The notes beneath the pieces were generated by a model that did not search any database, had not been told where the DNA came from, and saw only the letters and a program-made list of their open reading frames with translations. Below, piece by piece: positions 17,372-26,545 of a DNA stretch of 64,000 nucleotides (position 1 is the stretch's first letter; every line of letters begins with the position of its first letter). The position numbers were made by a program, and so were the translations under genes. This DNA comes from JAGLOK01 sp963676355 (lineage in GTDB: Bacteria > Bacillota > Clostridia > Christensenellales > UMGS416): the NCBI GenBank assembly GCA_963676355.1, contig OY781093.1, positions 2,666,001 to 2,730,000 of the forward strand. The letters run 5' to 3'.

Positions 17372-18931
17372 ATGATAAAAAAGATTCTCGTTTTGCTCGT
17401 TGTTTTACTGCTTGTTGTGCCGACTGGTGCGTTGGCCGATTCAGCTATGCCTATACCAGATGATGATCAATTCATCACAGTTGAACTGAAAATTGATGAT
17501 TATGATATTCAAATAGGAGAATATTTTTATTTTACAGTAACTATCACAAACATATCCAGTGAAATTATTGAGTCACTTCATTTACGAGATATATTTGATG
17601 GAAGTAATATAAATACAATTGACAGGCTATCTTACTCTTTTCCTGAATCAATAAATCCAGGCGAGAAAATTGATGTAGCATTTTCAGCAATTGTACCACA
17701 GGATATTATTTGGTTCAAAAAAGATGATTCTTATTACACCAAACTTGATTTCATAATAGAATATTCTTTTTGGAAAAAAAATGAAGAAACAGGATTGAAA
17801 AAAATTAAACTCTACTCAAATAAAACAAAATGCAAAAAACCACTAAAAATTACTAATTTATTTGATGACGATGGTACATTAGATATGGAAATATCCTCTC
17901 AAACAGAAAAAATATACTTTGTGGATCACTACTATAAAAAGTCTGGAAATGATTTTTCTGGAGATTTAAATTTTGATATCTCAGCAACTAATAGAGGTGT
18001 CAAAGCAATAACAAACATCTACGCTAAATTCACATCTGTGCTTCAATCAGACTCATATTTTTCTGGAGACAATCATACAAATCTATCAGCTGGTTCGAAA
18101 AACATTTTTGTAACAAGTTTTGGCTGCACTGGCTACAAAGAAGATATTCAGGAGAGTCTAAATGTTATATGTCTTCTAACATATAAAAAGGATAAAAACT
18201 ACTACGCTTTACAAAAATCACTTGACTATAAAACAAAACTTATTCGCTTTCCCGATTTTGATATTAGTACAAAAGTAGACAATTCTGATAAAGATAATCC
18301 TAAGAAAATTATGACATTAACTAATAACACAAAGTATAATTATGAGAATTTATATGTTGATTACGATAGTATGGACTATGATATCTATTCACAAAAAAGT
18401 GACTATATAACACTAAATAAAGAATATTTATATGAGAATGCAAACAAAGGAAGCAAGTTAGAAATATCCCACATAGAAAATCCAGAAGATACTGGGTTAA
18501 TTATTGGATATATCTGTGATGATATATTCTTCGGATGGGATCCATACACCTATGTTAAGGAAGATGGTACTATATATTTTGGTATAATTGAAACTTCATT
18601 TTCAAGAAAATATATGTTCCTAGGTGACCCTACTCCCACACCAATCCCTACCAGTACTCCTTCTCCTTCTCCAGTTCCTACACGCACCCCAAAGCCAACT
18701 CAATCACCAAAACAAACAGATACCGCCTCTCCTACCTTAAGACCTACTCCGCCTCCAACACTCTCCCCCACTCCATTACCAACCGAAAAACCAATCATAG
18801 AAATTGTGGACATCAAAAAAAGCCATTCCATCCCCTTCTGGGTGTGGTATGTGCTGACTGTGGCTGTTGTTGTTTGTGTTGTTTTAATAATAACATTTAG
18901 AAAAAGGAACAAGGAAGATAAATATGAATAA
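17372..18931 (+). CDS. Membrane-anchored surface protein, paralogue 1
   Basis: I do not recognise the family. The 519-residue protein has a signal peptide (IKKILVLLVVLLLVVPTGALA, cut before Asp23) and an extracellular beta-rich region of about 390 residues with two or three immunoglobulin-like stretches (EYFYFTVTITNISSEIIESLHL, then NPGEKIDVAFSAIVPQ). A Thr/Pro-rich linker follows (about 415-470), then the motif VDIKKSHSIPFWVW leading into one transmembrane helix and a basic tail (FRKRNK). CARDB-like conserved-repeat domains are the closest general resemblance. The next gene is a paralogue whose start overlaps this stop by eight bases (ATGAATAA). Confidence 0.8.
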   Translation: MIKKILVLLVVLLLVVPTGALADSAMPIPDDDQFITVELKIDDYDIQIGEYFYFTVTITNISSEIIESLHLRDIFDGSNINTIDRLSYSFPESINPGEKIDVAFSAIVPQDIIWFKKDDSYYTKLDFIIEYSFWKKNEETGLKKIKLYSNKTKCKKPLKITNLFDDDGTLDMEISSQTEKIYFVDHYYKKSGNDFSGDLNFDISATNRGVKAITNIYAKFTSVLQSDSYFSGDNHTNLSAGSKNIFVTSFGCTGYKEDIQESLNVICLLTYKKDKNYYALQKSLDYKTKLIRFPDFDISTKVDNSDKDNPKKIMTLTNNTKYNYENLYVDYDSMDYDIYSQKSDYITLNKEYLYENANKGSKLEISHIENPEDTGLIIGYICDDIFFGWDPYTYVKEDGTIYFGIIETSFSRKYMFLGDPTPTPIPTSTPSPSPVPTRTPKPTQSPKQTDTASPTLRPTPPPTLSPTPLPTEKPIIEIVDIKKSHSIPFWVWYVLTVAVVVCVVLIITFRKRNKEDKYE

Positions 18932-20369
18932 AAAGTTACTCATCCTTCTTGTTTTTCTGCTGCTTGTCATGCCGACTGATGCGTTGGCGAATGATGGGGG
19001 GTCTATGATGGATGATGATGGATTTCTAACTATTATAGCTAAACCACTTAGTAAAGAATGTACAATTGGTGAAGAATTTGAATTTAAATTAACTTTGACA
19101 AATAACACAAAATACCCGATAGAAGCCATAATGATACATAAAATTTTTGATGGTACAGATATTTATTATCTTGACCAAGCCAATTATGACTGGGGTGATT
19201 TTAATTGCAAAATTTTAGCTGGAGAAAAAGTAGAATTAAATGTAAAAACTACAGTACAACCAAATATTAAGTGGTATAAAAAGAAAAATTCCTTTTATGC
19301 TGATTTCCTTCCCAAACTACTATACTTTGCGTCATACGAAAACGATGACAAAGAACTTCTTAGTTGGCATTTTGTTCATGCAGAATTAAAACCTTATCCT
19401 ATTAAAATAACAAACCTTAATGATGGTTCAGACTTGATAAATCTCAATCTTAATGAAAAAGAAACCACATTTTACTTTCCTGAACATCAAGAATTCAAGA
19501 AGTATATTTATGATGGTGAGTTATATTCGACAGTCTATAATGAACTTGAGATAATCAATGTTTCTAATTCTAGTATTGAAAATATTTACATCAGTAACCA
19601 CTTGGATTTAAATGGTAATCACAGCCCAATAAAATCTATCGAACCATCTAAGTCATATAGTATTAAAACATATAATTCGCATTTTATAGCTCCTGAGGAA
19701 TTACTAGAGAAATTACCATGTCTCACCCAATTAAACTTCCAGAGCGAAGGTAAATTCTATGGCGTAGAATTATTAAAAGAGTATCAAGCTATCTTTCTAA
19801 AGTGTCCGAAACTTAAACTCAATTTAGAAGAGTCAACAGATGGAGGGAAATCCTCTATAAGTGTTGAAAACGTATCAGATCAAGAATATGAAAACATATA
19901 TATAGACTTTTCTCATTCATATTCTTTTTATGAAAATGATAGCAAACCTTTTTATAATGATGACCAAATCATCCAAATTCTAAGTAAAAACTCAACTATC
20001 AGTTTGGATAGCCAGCTTACTCCAAATAGAGATAAAGATTTCTTTATAGGATTAATCAGAGATGATAAGCTTTACTATTGGAATGTAGATTCTGACTCTA
20101 ATCCTGTTTTATATCGTGATGGTTATAATCCTCTGTACTACTCTATTACAACTCTAGAAAATTACCGTTCTCTCCAGTTTCCAACACCCATCCCTACATC
20201 AACCGCAAAGCCTTCACAATCCCCCGCCATCGAAATAACCGATGTCAAAAAAAGCTCCTCCATCCCCCTCTGGGTGTGGATAGTACTCCCACTAGCCGTT
20301 ATAGGTGCAGCAGTATTAATAATAGTATTCAGAAGGAGAAAACCTGATGATAGCTTAAAGGATGAATAG
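18924..20369 (+). CDS. Membrane-anchored surface protein, paralogue 2
   Basis: A 481-residue paralogue of the preceding gene with the same plan. It has a signal peptide (LLILLVFLLLVMPTDALA), repeated Ig-like stretches (EEFEFKLTLTNNTKYPIEAIMI, DGTDIYYLDQ), a shorter Thr/Pro linker and the juxtamembrane motif VKKSSSIPLWVWIVL, with a basic cytosolic tail (FRRRK). Shared segments include the IFDG element, the ...IKWYKKK/IIWFKKD element and ...KITNL. AAGGAA lies seven bases before the ATG, which is inside the end of paralogue 1, so translation is coupled. The two products may form a heteromer at the surface; function is unknown. Its 3' end overlaps a convergent gene by 15 bases. Confidence 0.8.
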   Translation: MNKKLLILLVFLLLVMPTDALANDGGSMMDDDGFLTIIAKPLSKECTIGEEFEFKLTLTNNTKYPIEAIMIHKIFDGTDIYYLDQANYDWGDFNCKILAGEKVELNVKTTVQPNIKWYKKKNSFYADFLPKLLYFASYENDDKELLSWHFVHAELKPYPIKITNLNDGSDLINLNLNEKETTFYFPEHQEFKKYIYDGELYSTVYNELEIINVSNSSIENIYISNHLDLNGNHSPIKSIEPSKSYSIKTYNSHFIAPEELLEKLPCLTQLNFQSEGKFYGVELLKEYQAIFLKCPKLKLNLEESTDGGKSSISVENVSDQEYENIYIDFSHSYSFYENDSKPFYNDDQIIQILSKNSTISLDSQLTPNRDKDFFIGLIRDDKLYYWNVDSDSNPVLYRDGYNPLYYSITTLENYRSLQFPTPIPTSTAKPSQSPAIEITDVKKSSSIPLWVWIVLPLAVIGAAVLIIVFRRRKPDDSLKDE

Positions 20370-20711
20370 ATTAATAATCCATCCGACAGCAATAGAAGCG
20401 ATATTAAACATAAGTGCCCAGAAAAACGCTTTTTTAACAGTGGGAATAAGCGAAGAAAAGTAATACAGCGTGCCTTCAAAAAGAAACACAAGAATTTCGC
20501 CTATCAGCCACACCCAAAAATTATAACCTGCACCCCAGACAACCATTGCATGGAAGAAAAGGTGCAGTGACAAATGAGATATCACATTAAAAGAAACAGC
20601 CGCAAGTATTTTTAACGGCTTTTTTGATATAATAAAAGCGAACATACCAACTTCAACAACAAGTGTGACTGCAAGCCCTTTTAAATAAAACCATAATGGA
20701 GTAAAAAACAT
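20355..20711 (-). CDS. Small four-helix membrane protein
   Basis: A 118-residue protein, almost entirely hydrophobic, with about four predicted helices (LAVTLVVEVGMFAFII; ILAAVSFNVISHLSLHLFF; FWVWLIGEILVFLFEG; ALMFNIASIAVGWIINLF). Its ATG follows the stop of the hydrolase gene with no gap, so it is the last gene of a PadR-hydrolase operon. I do not recognise the family. The His residues in SHLSLHLFFHAM could lie in one helix face. The role is unknown, perhaps linked to a membrane-active or lipid-like substrate. Confidence 0.65.
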   Translation of the reverse strand: MFFTPLWFYLKGLAVTLVVEVGMFAFIISKKPLKILAAVSFNVISHLSLHLFFHAMVVWGAGYNFWVWLIGEILVFLFEGTLYYFSSLIPTVKKAFFWALMFNIASIAVGWIINLFIL

Positions 20712-21521
20712 CTATACCTCGCAGGAAAAAATAAACTCTCTCACTATTTTATTGAATTTTTGAGGATTGTCAATGCTCACACAGTGACCTGCATCTTCTA
20801 TCTCAATAAATTTTGCGTTATCCTCTGCTTGTGCCCATTTTGCGCTCGAATTTCGGATAAGCTCCAAATCATGTTCACCGCATACAATAAAAAGTGGGTA
20901 TTTGACTCCTTGCTCCAGTTTATCAAAGACAGCATCCATTCCGTTCATAGCCAAAAACGACTTTCTTCTAAAATTTTGAGAACCTCTTAGAAACACTTCT
21001 TTGCCTCGCTCGGTATAAACAGACGTATCTGTAACATATCGCCTGAATCCTTTCATGTTAAATAGCATCTTGCCCATCCACTTTGCCATCTCTTTGGCTT
21101 GTGCTTGCAATATTTCATCGTTATTGCGATGAATTGAATATCCCCCAACTACAGTAACGCTCTTTGTCATTTCAGGATACTGATGGGCAAATCCCTGCGC
21201 CACAAGAGAACCCATGGAAGTGCCAACCAAATGAGCGCTGGCTATGCCTTCTTTTTTAAGTATATCAGCAATAATGTCAGGCATATCACTCATATTCACC
21301 ACTGGTTTTTTCATCTGGCTTTTCCCATGCCCCACCATGTCAATATATATAGTGAAATAATCTTTTGAAAAATATTCAGTCTGCGCTTCATATATTTCAT
21401 GATCGCAAAAAGCCGGATGTAAGAATATAATTGCATCTTTGTTTTTTTCGCCTAGTGTGTAATAAAAAATCTCTTCATCCGAATATATCAGTGTCTTAGC
21501 TGTAGCGTCAAAAAAGCTCAT
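20712..21521 (-). CDS. Alpha/beta hydrolase
   Basis: A 269-residue alpha/beta-hydrolase-fold enzyme. The oxyanion region is IIFLHPAFCDHEIYEAQ, the nucleophile elbow GTSMGSL (Ser in GxSxG), the acid CGEHDLEL and the catalytic His in DAGHCVSIDNP. I start it at 21521, with GGAGG seven bases upstream; an earlier ATG lies inside the PadR gene. The ATG overlaps the PadR stop (ATGA). The substrate is unknown. PadR control is typical of genes induced by phenolic or lipophilic compounds, so an ester or lactone detoxification role is plausible but inferred. Confidence 0.85.
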   Translation of the reverse strand: MSFFDATAKTLIYSDEEIFYYTLGEKNKDAIIFLHPAFCDHEIYEAQTEYFSKDYFTIYIDMVGHGKSQMKKPVVNMSDMPDIIADILKKEGIASAHLVGTSMGSLVAQGFAHQYPEMTKSVTVVGGYSIHRNNDEILQAQAKEMAKWMGKMLFNMKGFRRYVTDTSVYTERGKEVFLRGSQNFRRKSFLAMNGMDAVFDKLEQGVKYPLFIVCGEHDLELIRNSSAKWAQAEDNAKFIEIEDAGHCVSIDNPQKFNKIVREFIFSCEV

Positions 21522-22054
21522 CTTTGTTCCTCCAATTCTTTTAATAATTCCTCGTACCATTTGAGGCTGCATTCATATCCATATATACCTAAATCCAATG
21601 ATTTAAACTGAAACTTTGCTACCTCTTTAACCTTGTCATCAATATGCCTGTTATATAACTTTGTATCTATCTTCTTATAATCTGAAAGTTGCGCTTGAAT
21701 ACACTTAATAATGTTTCCAACTACCATAATTTGCTGCTTTGAGTTTACAAGCCCCAAAAAGAACAACTTAGTCGATGATTCAGCGTCTAGCTTCTTGCTA
21801 TTTATAGGTCTTACCATCCAGTTAAAAAACTCAGTCTTGCCTGCTTCGTTTATAGAGTAAGTATTCTTTTGGCGACCGTTAGCAGTCTTTTTTTCAACGG
21901 TAATCAATCCCTTTTTCAAAAGCTTCTTTAGCGCCGATTGAATACTGCCTAAACTGGCGCTGTAAAAAGGCGACACCTTTTTTTCAAGTATCTTCTTTAG
22001 CTCATATTGGCTGAGCGACTTCATTATAAGATAACCTAGTATTACAAATTCCAT
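21518..22054 (-). CDS. PadR-family transcriptional regulator
   Basis: A 178-residue regulator. The N-terminal winged helix has the family start FVILGYLIMKSLSQYELKKILE, then FYSASLGSIQSALKKLLKKGLI and RQKNTYSINEAGKTEFFNW. The C-terminal helical dimerisation domain has the layout of PadR subfamily 2. It is first in an operon with the hydrolase and the small membrane protein, linked by ATGA overlap. A perfect palindrome in its own upstream region (22082-22096) is a likely autoregulatory operator. Confidence 0.9.
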   Translation of the reverse strand: MEFVILGYLIMKSLSQYELKKILEKKVSPFYSASLGSIQSALKKLLKKGLITVEKKTANGRQKNTYSINEAGKTEFFNWMVRPINSKKLDAESSTKLFFLGLVNSKQQIMVVGNIIKCIQAQLSDYKKIDTKLYNRHIDDKVKEVAKFQFKSLDLGIYGYECSLKWYEELLKELEEQR

Positions 22055-22081
22055 ACATTATCCTCTCAAATTAAATATAAC

Positions 22082-22096
22082 ATACCTATTAGGTAT
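22082..22096. promoter_or_regulatory. Probable PadR operator palindrome
   Basis: ATACCTATTAGGTAT is a perfect inverted repeat (seven-base arms, central T) 27 bases upstream of the padR start. Position and symmetry fit autoregulation; the assignment is inferred. Confidence 0.6.
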
Positions 22097-22122
22097 ATTC
22101 AATGATGTATGCAAATGTATAC

Positions 22123-22147
22123 AAAAAAACCGCCCTTGGGCGGTTTT
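22123..22147 (-). terminator. Terminator of the tig-clpP-clpX-lon-engB cluster
   Basis: Minus-strand arms AACCGCCC and GGGCGGTT with an AA loop, followed by a T-run; it ends the engB transcript. Confidence 0.85.
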
Positions 22148-22161
22148 GGCAAATTTAGTTT

Positions 22162-22743
22162 TTACAATATTTCATCAAATCTGGCTAAAAGCTCATTCTT
22201 GCCATATTTCTTTAAGGTTGAAAACATAATTGTCGGAGTACGAAAAGTCATACCCAACTTATCGGAAAGCTTTTCAGCAATTGGCTTGCACTTGCTCTTT
22301 GCAATCTTGTCGCACTTTGTTGCAATTATTGTGCAAGGTATCGCTGCACTTTGTATCCACAACGACATCTGCTGATCAAACTCATTTGGTTCGCGTCTTA
22401 TATCCATCAGCAAAAAGATATGCTTTAAATTGTCGGAAGTATTCAGATAGTTTTCCATCATTCCCGACCAACGCTCCTGCTCAGTCTTTGAAACCTTCGC
22501 ATATCCATACCCCGGCAAGTCCACAAGATAAAACTTTTCATTTATCTTGAATAGATTTATTAGCCTAGTTTTTCCGGGCGATTGCGACACCTTTGCAAGC
22601 TTTTTGCGACCCGTAAGATAGTTTAAAAGTGAAGACTTTCCTACGTTTGATCGACCCACCAATGCAATCTGTGGAATGTTTTCTATCTTGGCATCGCTAT
22701 AATCCGCAATACTTTTAATAAACTCTGCTTTATTAATCTGCAT
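22162..22743 (-). CDS. engB: Ribosome-biogenesis GTPase EngB (YsxC/YihA)
   Basis: A 193-residue TrmE-Era-EngA-EngB-type GTPase needed for late 50S subunit assembly. Motifs: G1 GRSNVGKSS, G3 DLPGYGYAKVS, G4 TKCDK and the switch region SQSPGKTRLIN. Length is as expected for the family. It starts inside the last 11 bases of lon and is the last gene of the cluster, the same lonA-ysxC order seen in Bacillus. Confidence 0.95.
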   Translation of the reverse strand: MQINKAEFIKSIADYSDAKIENIPQIALVGRSNVGKSSLLNYLTGRKKLAKVSQSPGKTRLINLFKINEKFYLVDLPGYGYAKVSKTEQERWSGMMENYLNTSDNLKHIFLLMDIRREPNEFDQQMSLWIQSAAIPCTIIATKCDKIAKSKCKPIAEKLSDKLGMTFRTPTIMFSTLKKYGKNELLARFDEIL

Positions 22744-25060
22744 TTTCTTTTACCAACGCTATTTCTAAAACTTCGTCCAAGCTTTTGCATGGCTTAATTT
22801 CAAGCTTTTTAAGTACAAAATCCGGTATCTCGGGGATATCCTTTTTATTTTCAACAGGTATTATTACCGTTTCAACGCCAGCTCTGAGTGCCGCTAACAC
22901 CTTCTCTTTTAATCCGCCGATTGGAAGCACACGTCCACGCAAAGTTATCTCCCCTGTCATTGCCACCTTGCCTGACACTTTTTTACCACTCAGTGCCGAT
23001 ATCATAGCCGTTGCCATGGTAATTCCTGCGGAAGGTCCATCCTTTGGTATAGCTCCCTCAGGTATATGTATATGCAAGTCTTTCTCTTTATAAAAATCAC
23101 ATTCAATGCCAAACTTATCACAATTTGAACGAATGTAACTAAACGCAGCCTTGGCAGACTCTTTCATCACATCACCAAGCTGACCTGTAAGCTCAAGCTT
23201 GCCTGTTCCCGGCATTACATTCACTTCTATATTAAGCGTTACGCCGCCAACAGCAGTCCAAGCTAATCCTGTTGCCACACCCACACGATCTTTTAAATCT
23301 TTATCGCCTTCTCTATATTTTGCCACACCCAAAAGCTTCTCCAAACTCTTTTTAGTGACCTTGATCGACTCTTTCTTTGTGTCAATAATCTCCTTGGCAC
23401 ACTTTCTACAAAGATTTGCTACCTCGCGCTCAAGGTTACGAACTCCTGCCTCGCGAGTATACATGGCAATAATGTCTGTGAGTGTATTGTCAGATACTGA
23501 AATCATTCCCCTAGTAAGCCCATGCTTTTCCATCTGCTTTGGCAACAGATATTTCTTTGCGATGTGAAGCTTTTCTTCCTGAGTATATCCAGAAAGATAT
23601 ATCACTTCCATCCTGTCCAAAAGCGCAGGCGGAACAGTTGTTAAGCTGTTTGCAGTTGCTAAGAACATCACTTTAGAGATATCAAAAGGTATCTCAAGAT
23701 AATGATCTGTGAATGTATTATTCTGCTCAGAGTCTAAAACCTCAAGCATCGCAGATGCAGGATCTCCTCTGAAATCATTGCTCATTTTATCTATCTCATC
23801 AAAGAGAAACACAGGATTGTTTGTGCCAACCTGTTTTATATTATTTATGATCCTGCCAGGTATAGCCCCCACATAGGTGCGCCTATGTCCGCGAATTTCC
23901 GCTTCATCTCGTACGCCACCCAAAGACATTCTGGTGAATTTACGACCAATAGCTCTTGCTATTGAACGTGCGATTGAGGTTTTACCAACTCCCGGAGGCC
24001 CAACAAAACAAAGTATAGGTCCTTTAAGATTATTCGTCATTGAGCAAACCGCAAGGTATTCTATTATACGCTCTTTCACTTTTTGCAGACCATAATGATC
24101 CTCATCAAGTATTTTGCGCGCATTATCTAGATCAAGGTTATCTTCCGTCTCCTCGCTCCATGGGAGGTCTACTATCCATTCAACCCAAGTTCTAAGCACA
24201 GCAGTTTCAGGAGAACCCGAAGGTAGTCTTTTTAGCCTGCTGAGTTCTTTTAAAACTTTTTTCTGAACATCTTCATCAAGCGGAAGCTTTTCAATCTTCT
24301 CTTTAAATTCCTCTATCTCATTTTCATCTTCGCCGCCAAGCTCAGTCTGTATGGCACGCATCTGTTCGTTGAGATAGTGTTCCTTTTGCATTTTATCTAT
24401 CTGGCTTTTAACTCGTGAATTAATCTGCTGTTCAATCTTTTGAATTTCAATTTCGCGATCCAATAGCTCTATTGTGCGCTCCGCTCTTTTAACAGGATCA
24501 AATATCTCTAAGATTTCCTGCTTGTCTTCCTGTCTGTAAAGCGCGTTTGTGGCAACTATGTCTGCAACCTCGCCTATATCTTTTAAAACTGAAATTGAAA
24601 GCATAACTTCCGGCGAGATCCTGCTGGATGTTCTTCCATATTCTTCGAATCTATCTAAAAGCCCACGCAAAAGAGCTTCATTTTCAGCATTAGTCTCCGC
24701 TTCTTTATCGTCCTCAATATCCTCAATATATTCCACACCCACTTCAAAATAGGGCTCTGTCTGAAAATATGTAATGGTCTTTGCCCTTTTTTCGCCTTCA
24801 ACCAACACTCTTACAGTGTCTGCAGGGAGTTTTAGCATTTGTTTCACATACACGATAGTGCCAACTTCAAACAAGTCTGATTCATAAGGCTCGTCTGTAT
24901 TTGGATCTTTTTGTGTCACCAAAAATAAACGCTGGTCCTTTTCCATCGCTTCATCCAGCGCTTTTAATGAAACATCACGCCCGATATCAAAATTGATTGT
25001 CATATTTGGAAATACCGTAAGACCGCGCAGTGCGACCAATGGCAATTTTTCAGTAGTCAT
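22733..25060 (-). CDS. lon: ATP-dependent protease Lon (LonA)
   Basis: A 775-residue soluble AAA+ protease with an N-terminal LON substrate domain (LPLVALRGLTVFPNMTINFDIGR), Walker A GPPGVGKTS, Walker B FLFDEID and a C-terminal Ser/Lys protease domain. The catalytic Ser is in KDGPSAGITM and the Lys in GGLKEKVLAA. It degrades misfolded and regulatory proteins. AAGGAG precedes the ATG. It has its own promoter and a hairpin-containing leader after the clpX terminator, so it can be expressed apart from clpX. It overlaps engB by 11 bases. Confidence 0.96.
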   Translation of the reverse strand: MTTEKLPLVALRGLTVFPNMTINFDIGRDVSLKALDEAMEKDQRLFLVTQKDPNTDEPYESDLFEVGTIVYVKQMLKLPADTVRVLVEGEKRAKTITYFQTEPYFEVGVEYIEDIEDDKEAETNAENEALLRGLLDRFEEYGRTSSRISPEVMLSISVLKDIGEVADIVATNALYRQEDKQEILEIFDPVKRAERTIELLDREIEIQKIEQQINSRVKSQIDKMQKEHYLNEQMRAIQTELGGEDENEIEEFKEKIEKLPLDEDVQKKVLKELSRLKRLPSGSPETAVLRTWVEWIVDLPWSEETEDNLDLDNARKILDEDHYGLQKVKERIIEYLAVCSMTNNLKGPILCFVGPPGVGKTSIARSIARAIGRKFTRMSLGGVRDEAEIRGHRRTYVGAIPGRIINNIKQVGTNNPVFLFDEIDKMSNDFRGDPASAMLEVLDSEQNNTFTDHYLEIPFDISKVMFLATANSLTTVPPALLDRMEVIYLSGYTQEEKLHIAKKYLLPKQMEKHGLTRGMISVSDNTLTDIIAMYTREAGVRNLEREVANLCRKCAKEIIDTKKESIKVTKKSLEKLLGVAKYREGDKDLKDRVGVATGLAWTAVGGVTLNIEVNVMPGTGKLELTGQLGDVMKESAKAAFSYIRSNCDKFGIECDFYKEKDLHIHIPEGAIPKDGPSAGITMATAMISALSGKKVSGKVAMTGEITLRGRVLPIGGLKEKVLAALRAGVETVIIPVENKKDIPEIPDFVLKKLEIKPCKSLDEVLEIALVKENAD

Positions 25061-25084
25061 ACGTATTCTCCTTAAAAGTATGTA

Positions 25085-25131
25085 TCCCGGCAGAAAGCTT
25101 TGTGTACTTCAAAGCATAAATATCTCCGGGA
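25085..25131 (-). promoter_or_regulatory. Nested hairpin in the lon leader
   Basis: Outer arms TCCCGG (25085-25090) and CCGGGA (25126-25131) enclose inner arms GCTTTG (25097-25102) and CAAAGC (25110-25115). The structure lies between the predicted lon transcription start and the ribosome site and has no T-run, so it is a candidate regulatory element of the leader and does not look like a terminator. Confidence 0.5.
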
Positions 25132-25142
25132 GCAATACTTAT

Positions 25143-25170
25143 ATTATATAGTTATCCACAAAATTTACAA
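25143..25170 (-). promoter_or_regulatory. Promoter of lon
   Basis: Minus strand TTGTAA (25170-25165), 16-base spacer, TATAAT (25148-25143), giving a leader of about 75 bases. No CtsR- or CIRCE-type operator was seen. Confidence 0.6.
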
Positions 25171-25184
25171 TAGCTGCTGTTTCT

Positions 25185-25209
25185 AAAAACGCCCCATACG
25201 GAGCGTTTT
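25185..25209 (-). terminator. Terminator of clpX
   Basis: Minus-strand arms AAAACGCTCC and GGGGCGTTTT with a GTAT loop and T-run, 15 bases after the clpX stop. Confidence 0.8.
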
Positions 25210-25223
25210 GATTGCAAATTGTT

Positions 25224-26522
25224 TTAAGATGCCGGTGTTTCTTCTTCAAACGATGCTTCAGACAAGTTAAGCTTTGCCTTCTTCGTCGTCTTTGGTCTTT
25301 TTATAAGCTTAGGAGGTGCTTTCTCGGTAATGGTTTTCTCATCAATCGAGCATTTAGCCACATCTTTACTTGAAGGCAGCTCATACATTATCTCAAGCAT
25401 TACTTCCTCCAATATTGCGCGCAGCCCTCTTGCACCAGTCTTTCGGCCTATAGCCATCTCCGCCACTTTTTCAAGCGCATCTTTATTAAACTCAAGCTCA
25501 ATGTTATCAATATCAAACAATGTCTCATACTGCTTAACCAATGCGTTCTTGGGCTCTGTAAGAATCTTCACTAGAGCTTCTTCATCCAAGCCATGAAGTG
25601 TCACAACCACTGGAATTCGTCCCACAAACTCAGGTATTAAGCCAAATTTAAGCAAATCTTCAGGTAGAACATGAGTTAAAACTTCACCCACATCTTTTTC
25701 AGTCGCGCTTTTTATGTCCGCACCGAATCCCATAGATTTTCTGTCTATACGCTTTTCAATAATCTTTTCTATGCCACCAAATGCACCTGAGCAAATAAAC
25801 AGAATGTTTGTTGTATCAATCTGAATAAACTCCTGATGCGGATGTTTTCTTCCACCCTGAGGAGGAACGCTTGCAACAGTGCCCTCAATTATCTTCAAAA
25901 GAGCCTGCTGTACGCCTTCACCAGAAACATCGCGTGTAATTGAAGGATTATCGCTCTTGCGAGCTATCTTATCAATCTCGTCAATATAGATGATGCCTTT
26001 TTCAGCGCGTTTTACGTCATAATCCGCAGCTTGAATAAGTTTAAGCAGAATGTTTTCAACATCCTCCCCAACATATCCAGCCTCGGTAAGTGAAGTGGCG
26101 TCTGCAATTGCAAACGGCACATTAAGTATCTTAGCTAAAGTCTGAGCCAAAAGTGTTTTTCCACAGCCAGTAGGTCCCATCATTACGATGTTACTTTTCT
26201 GTAGCTCTACATCGTTATTGTCCTTGTTGTGATAAATCCTTTTATAGTGATTATAAACAGCAACAGACATAGACTTTTTAGCCATTTCCTGTCCTATTAC
26301 AAATTCATCTAATATGGCTTTGATTTCTTTCGGTTTTGGTATCTCTTGTGGTTCAGGTGTAACGTTTTCTGAAAAATCCTCTTCAATTATTTCCTGACAC
26401 AATTCAATACACTCATCGCAGATGCAGACTCCAGGTCCCGCAACTATGCGACGAACCTGTTCCTGCTCTTTTCCACAAAATGAGCACTTTATTTTATTTT
26501 GATGTTCATGTTTATCCGGCAT
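25224..26522 (-). CDS. clpX: ClpX, ATPase subunit of the Clp protease
   Basis: A 432-residue hexameric unfoldase. The N-terminal zinc-binding domain has CSFCGKEQEQV and CICDECIELC. Walker A is GPTGCGKT, Walker B IIYIDEIDKI and the ClpP-contact loop region IDRKSMGFGAD; sensor residues are in KTGARGLRA. A slightly extended Lys-rich C-terminus (PPKLIKRPKTTKKAK) is present. GGAGAAAC precedes the ATG. It follows clpP with a 23-base gap and is followed by a terminator. Confidence 0.97.
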   Translation of the reverse strand: MPDKHEHQNKIKCSFCGKEQEQVRRIVAGPGVCICDECIELCQEIIEEDFSENVTPEPQEIPKPKEIKAILDEFVIGQEMAKKSMSVAVYNHYKRIYHNKDNNDVELQKSNIVMMGPTGCGKTLLAQTLAKILNVPFAIADATSLTEAGYVGEDVENILLKLIQAADYDVKRAEKGIIYIDEIDKIARKSDNPSITRDVSGEGVQQALLKIIEGTVASVPPQGGRKHPHQEFIQIDTTNILFICSGAFGGIEKIIEKRIDRKSMGFGADIKSATEKDVGEVLTHVLPEDLLKFGLIPEFVGRIPVVVTLHGLDEEALVKILTEPKNALVKQYETLFDIDNIELEFNKDALEKVAEMAIGRKTGARGLRAILEEVMLEIMYELPSSKDVAKCSIDEKTITEKAPPKLIKRPKTTKKAKLNLSEASFEEETPAS

Positions 26523-26545
26523 TGTTTCTCCTTTATGCCTAATTA

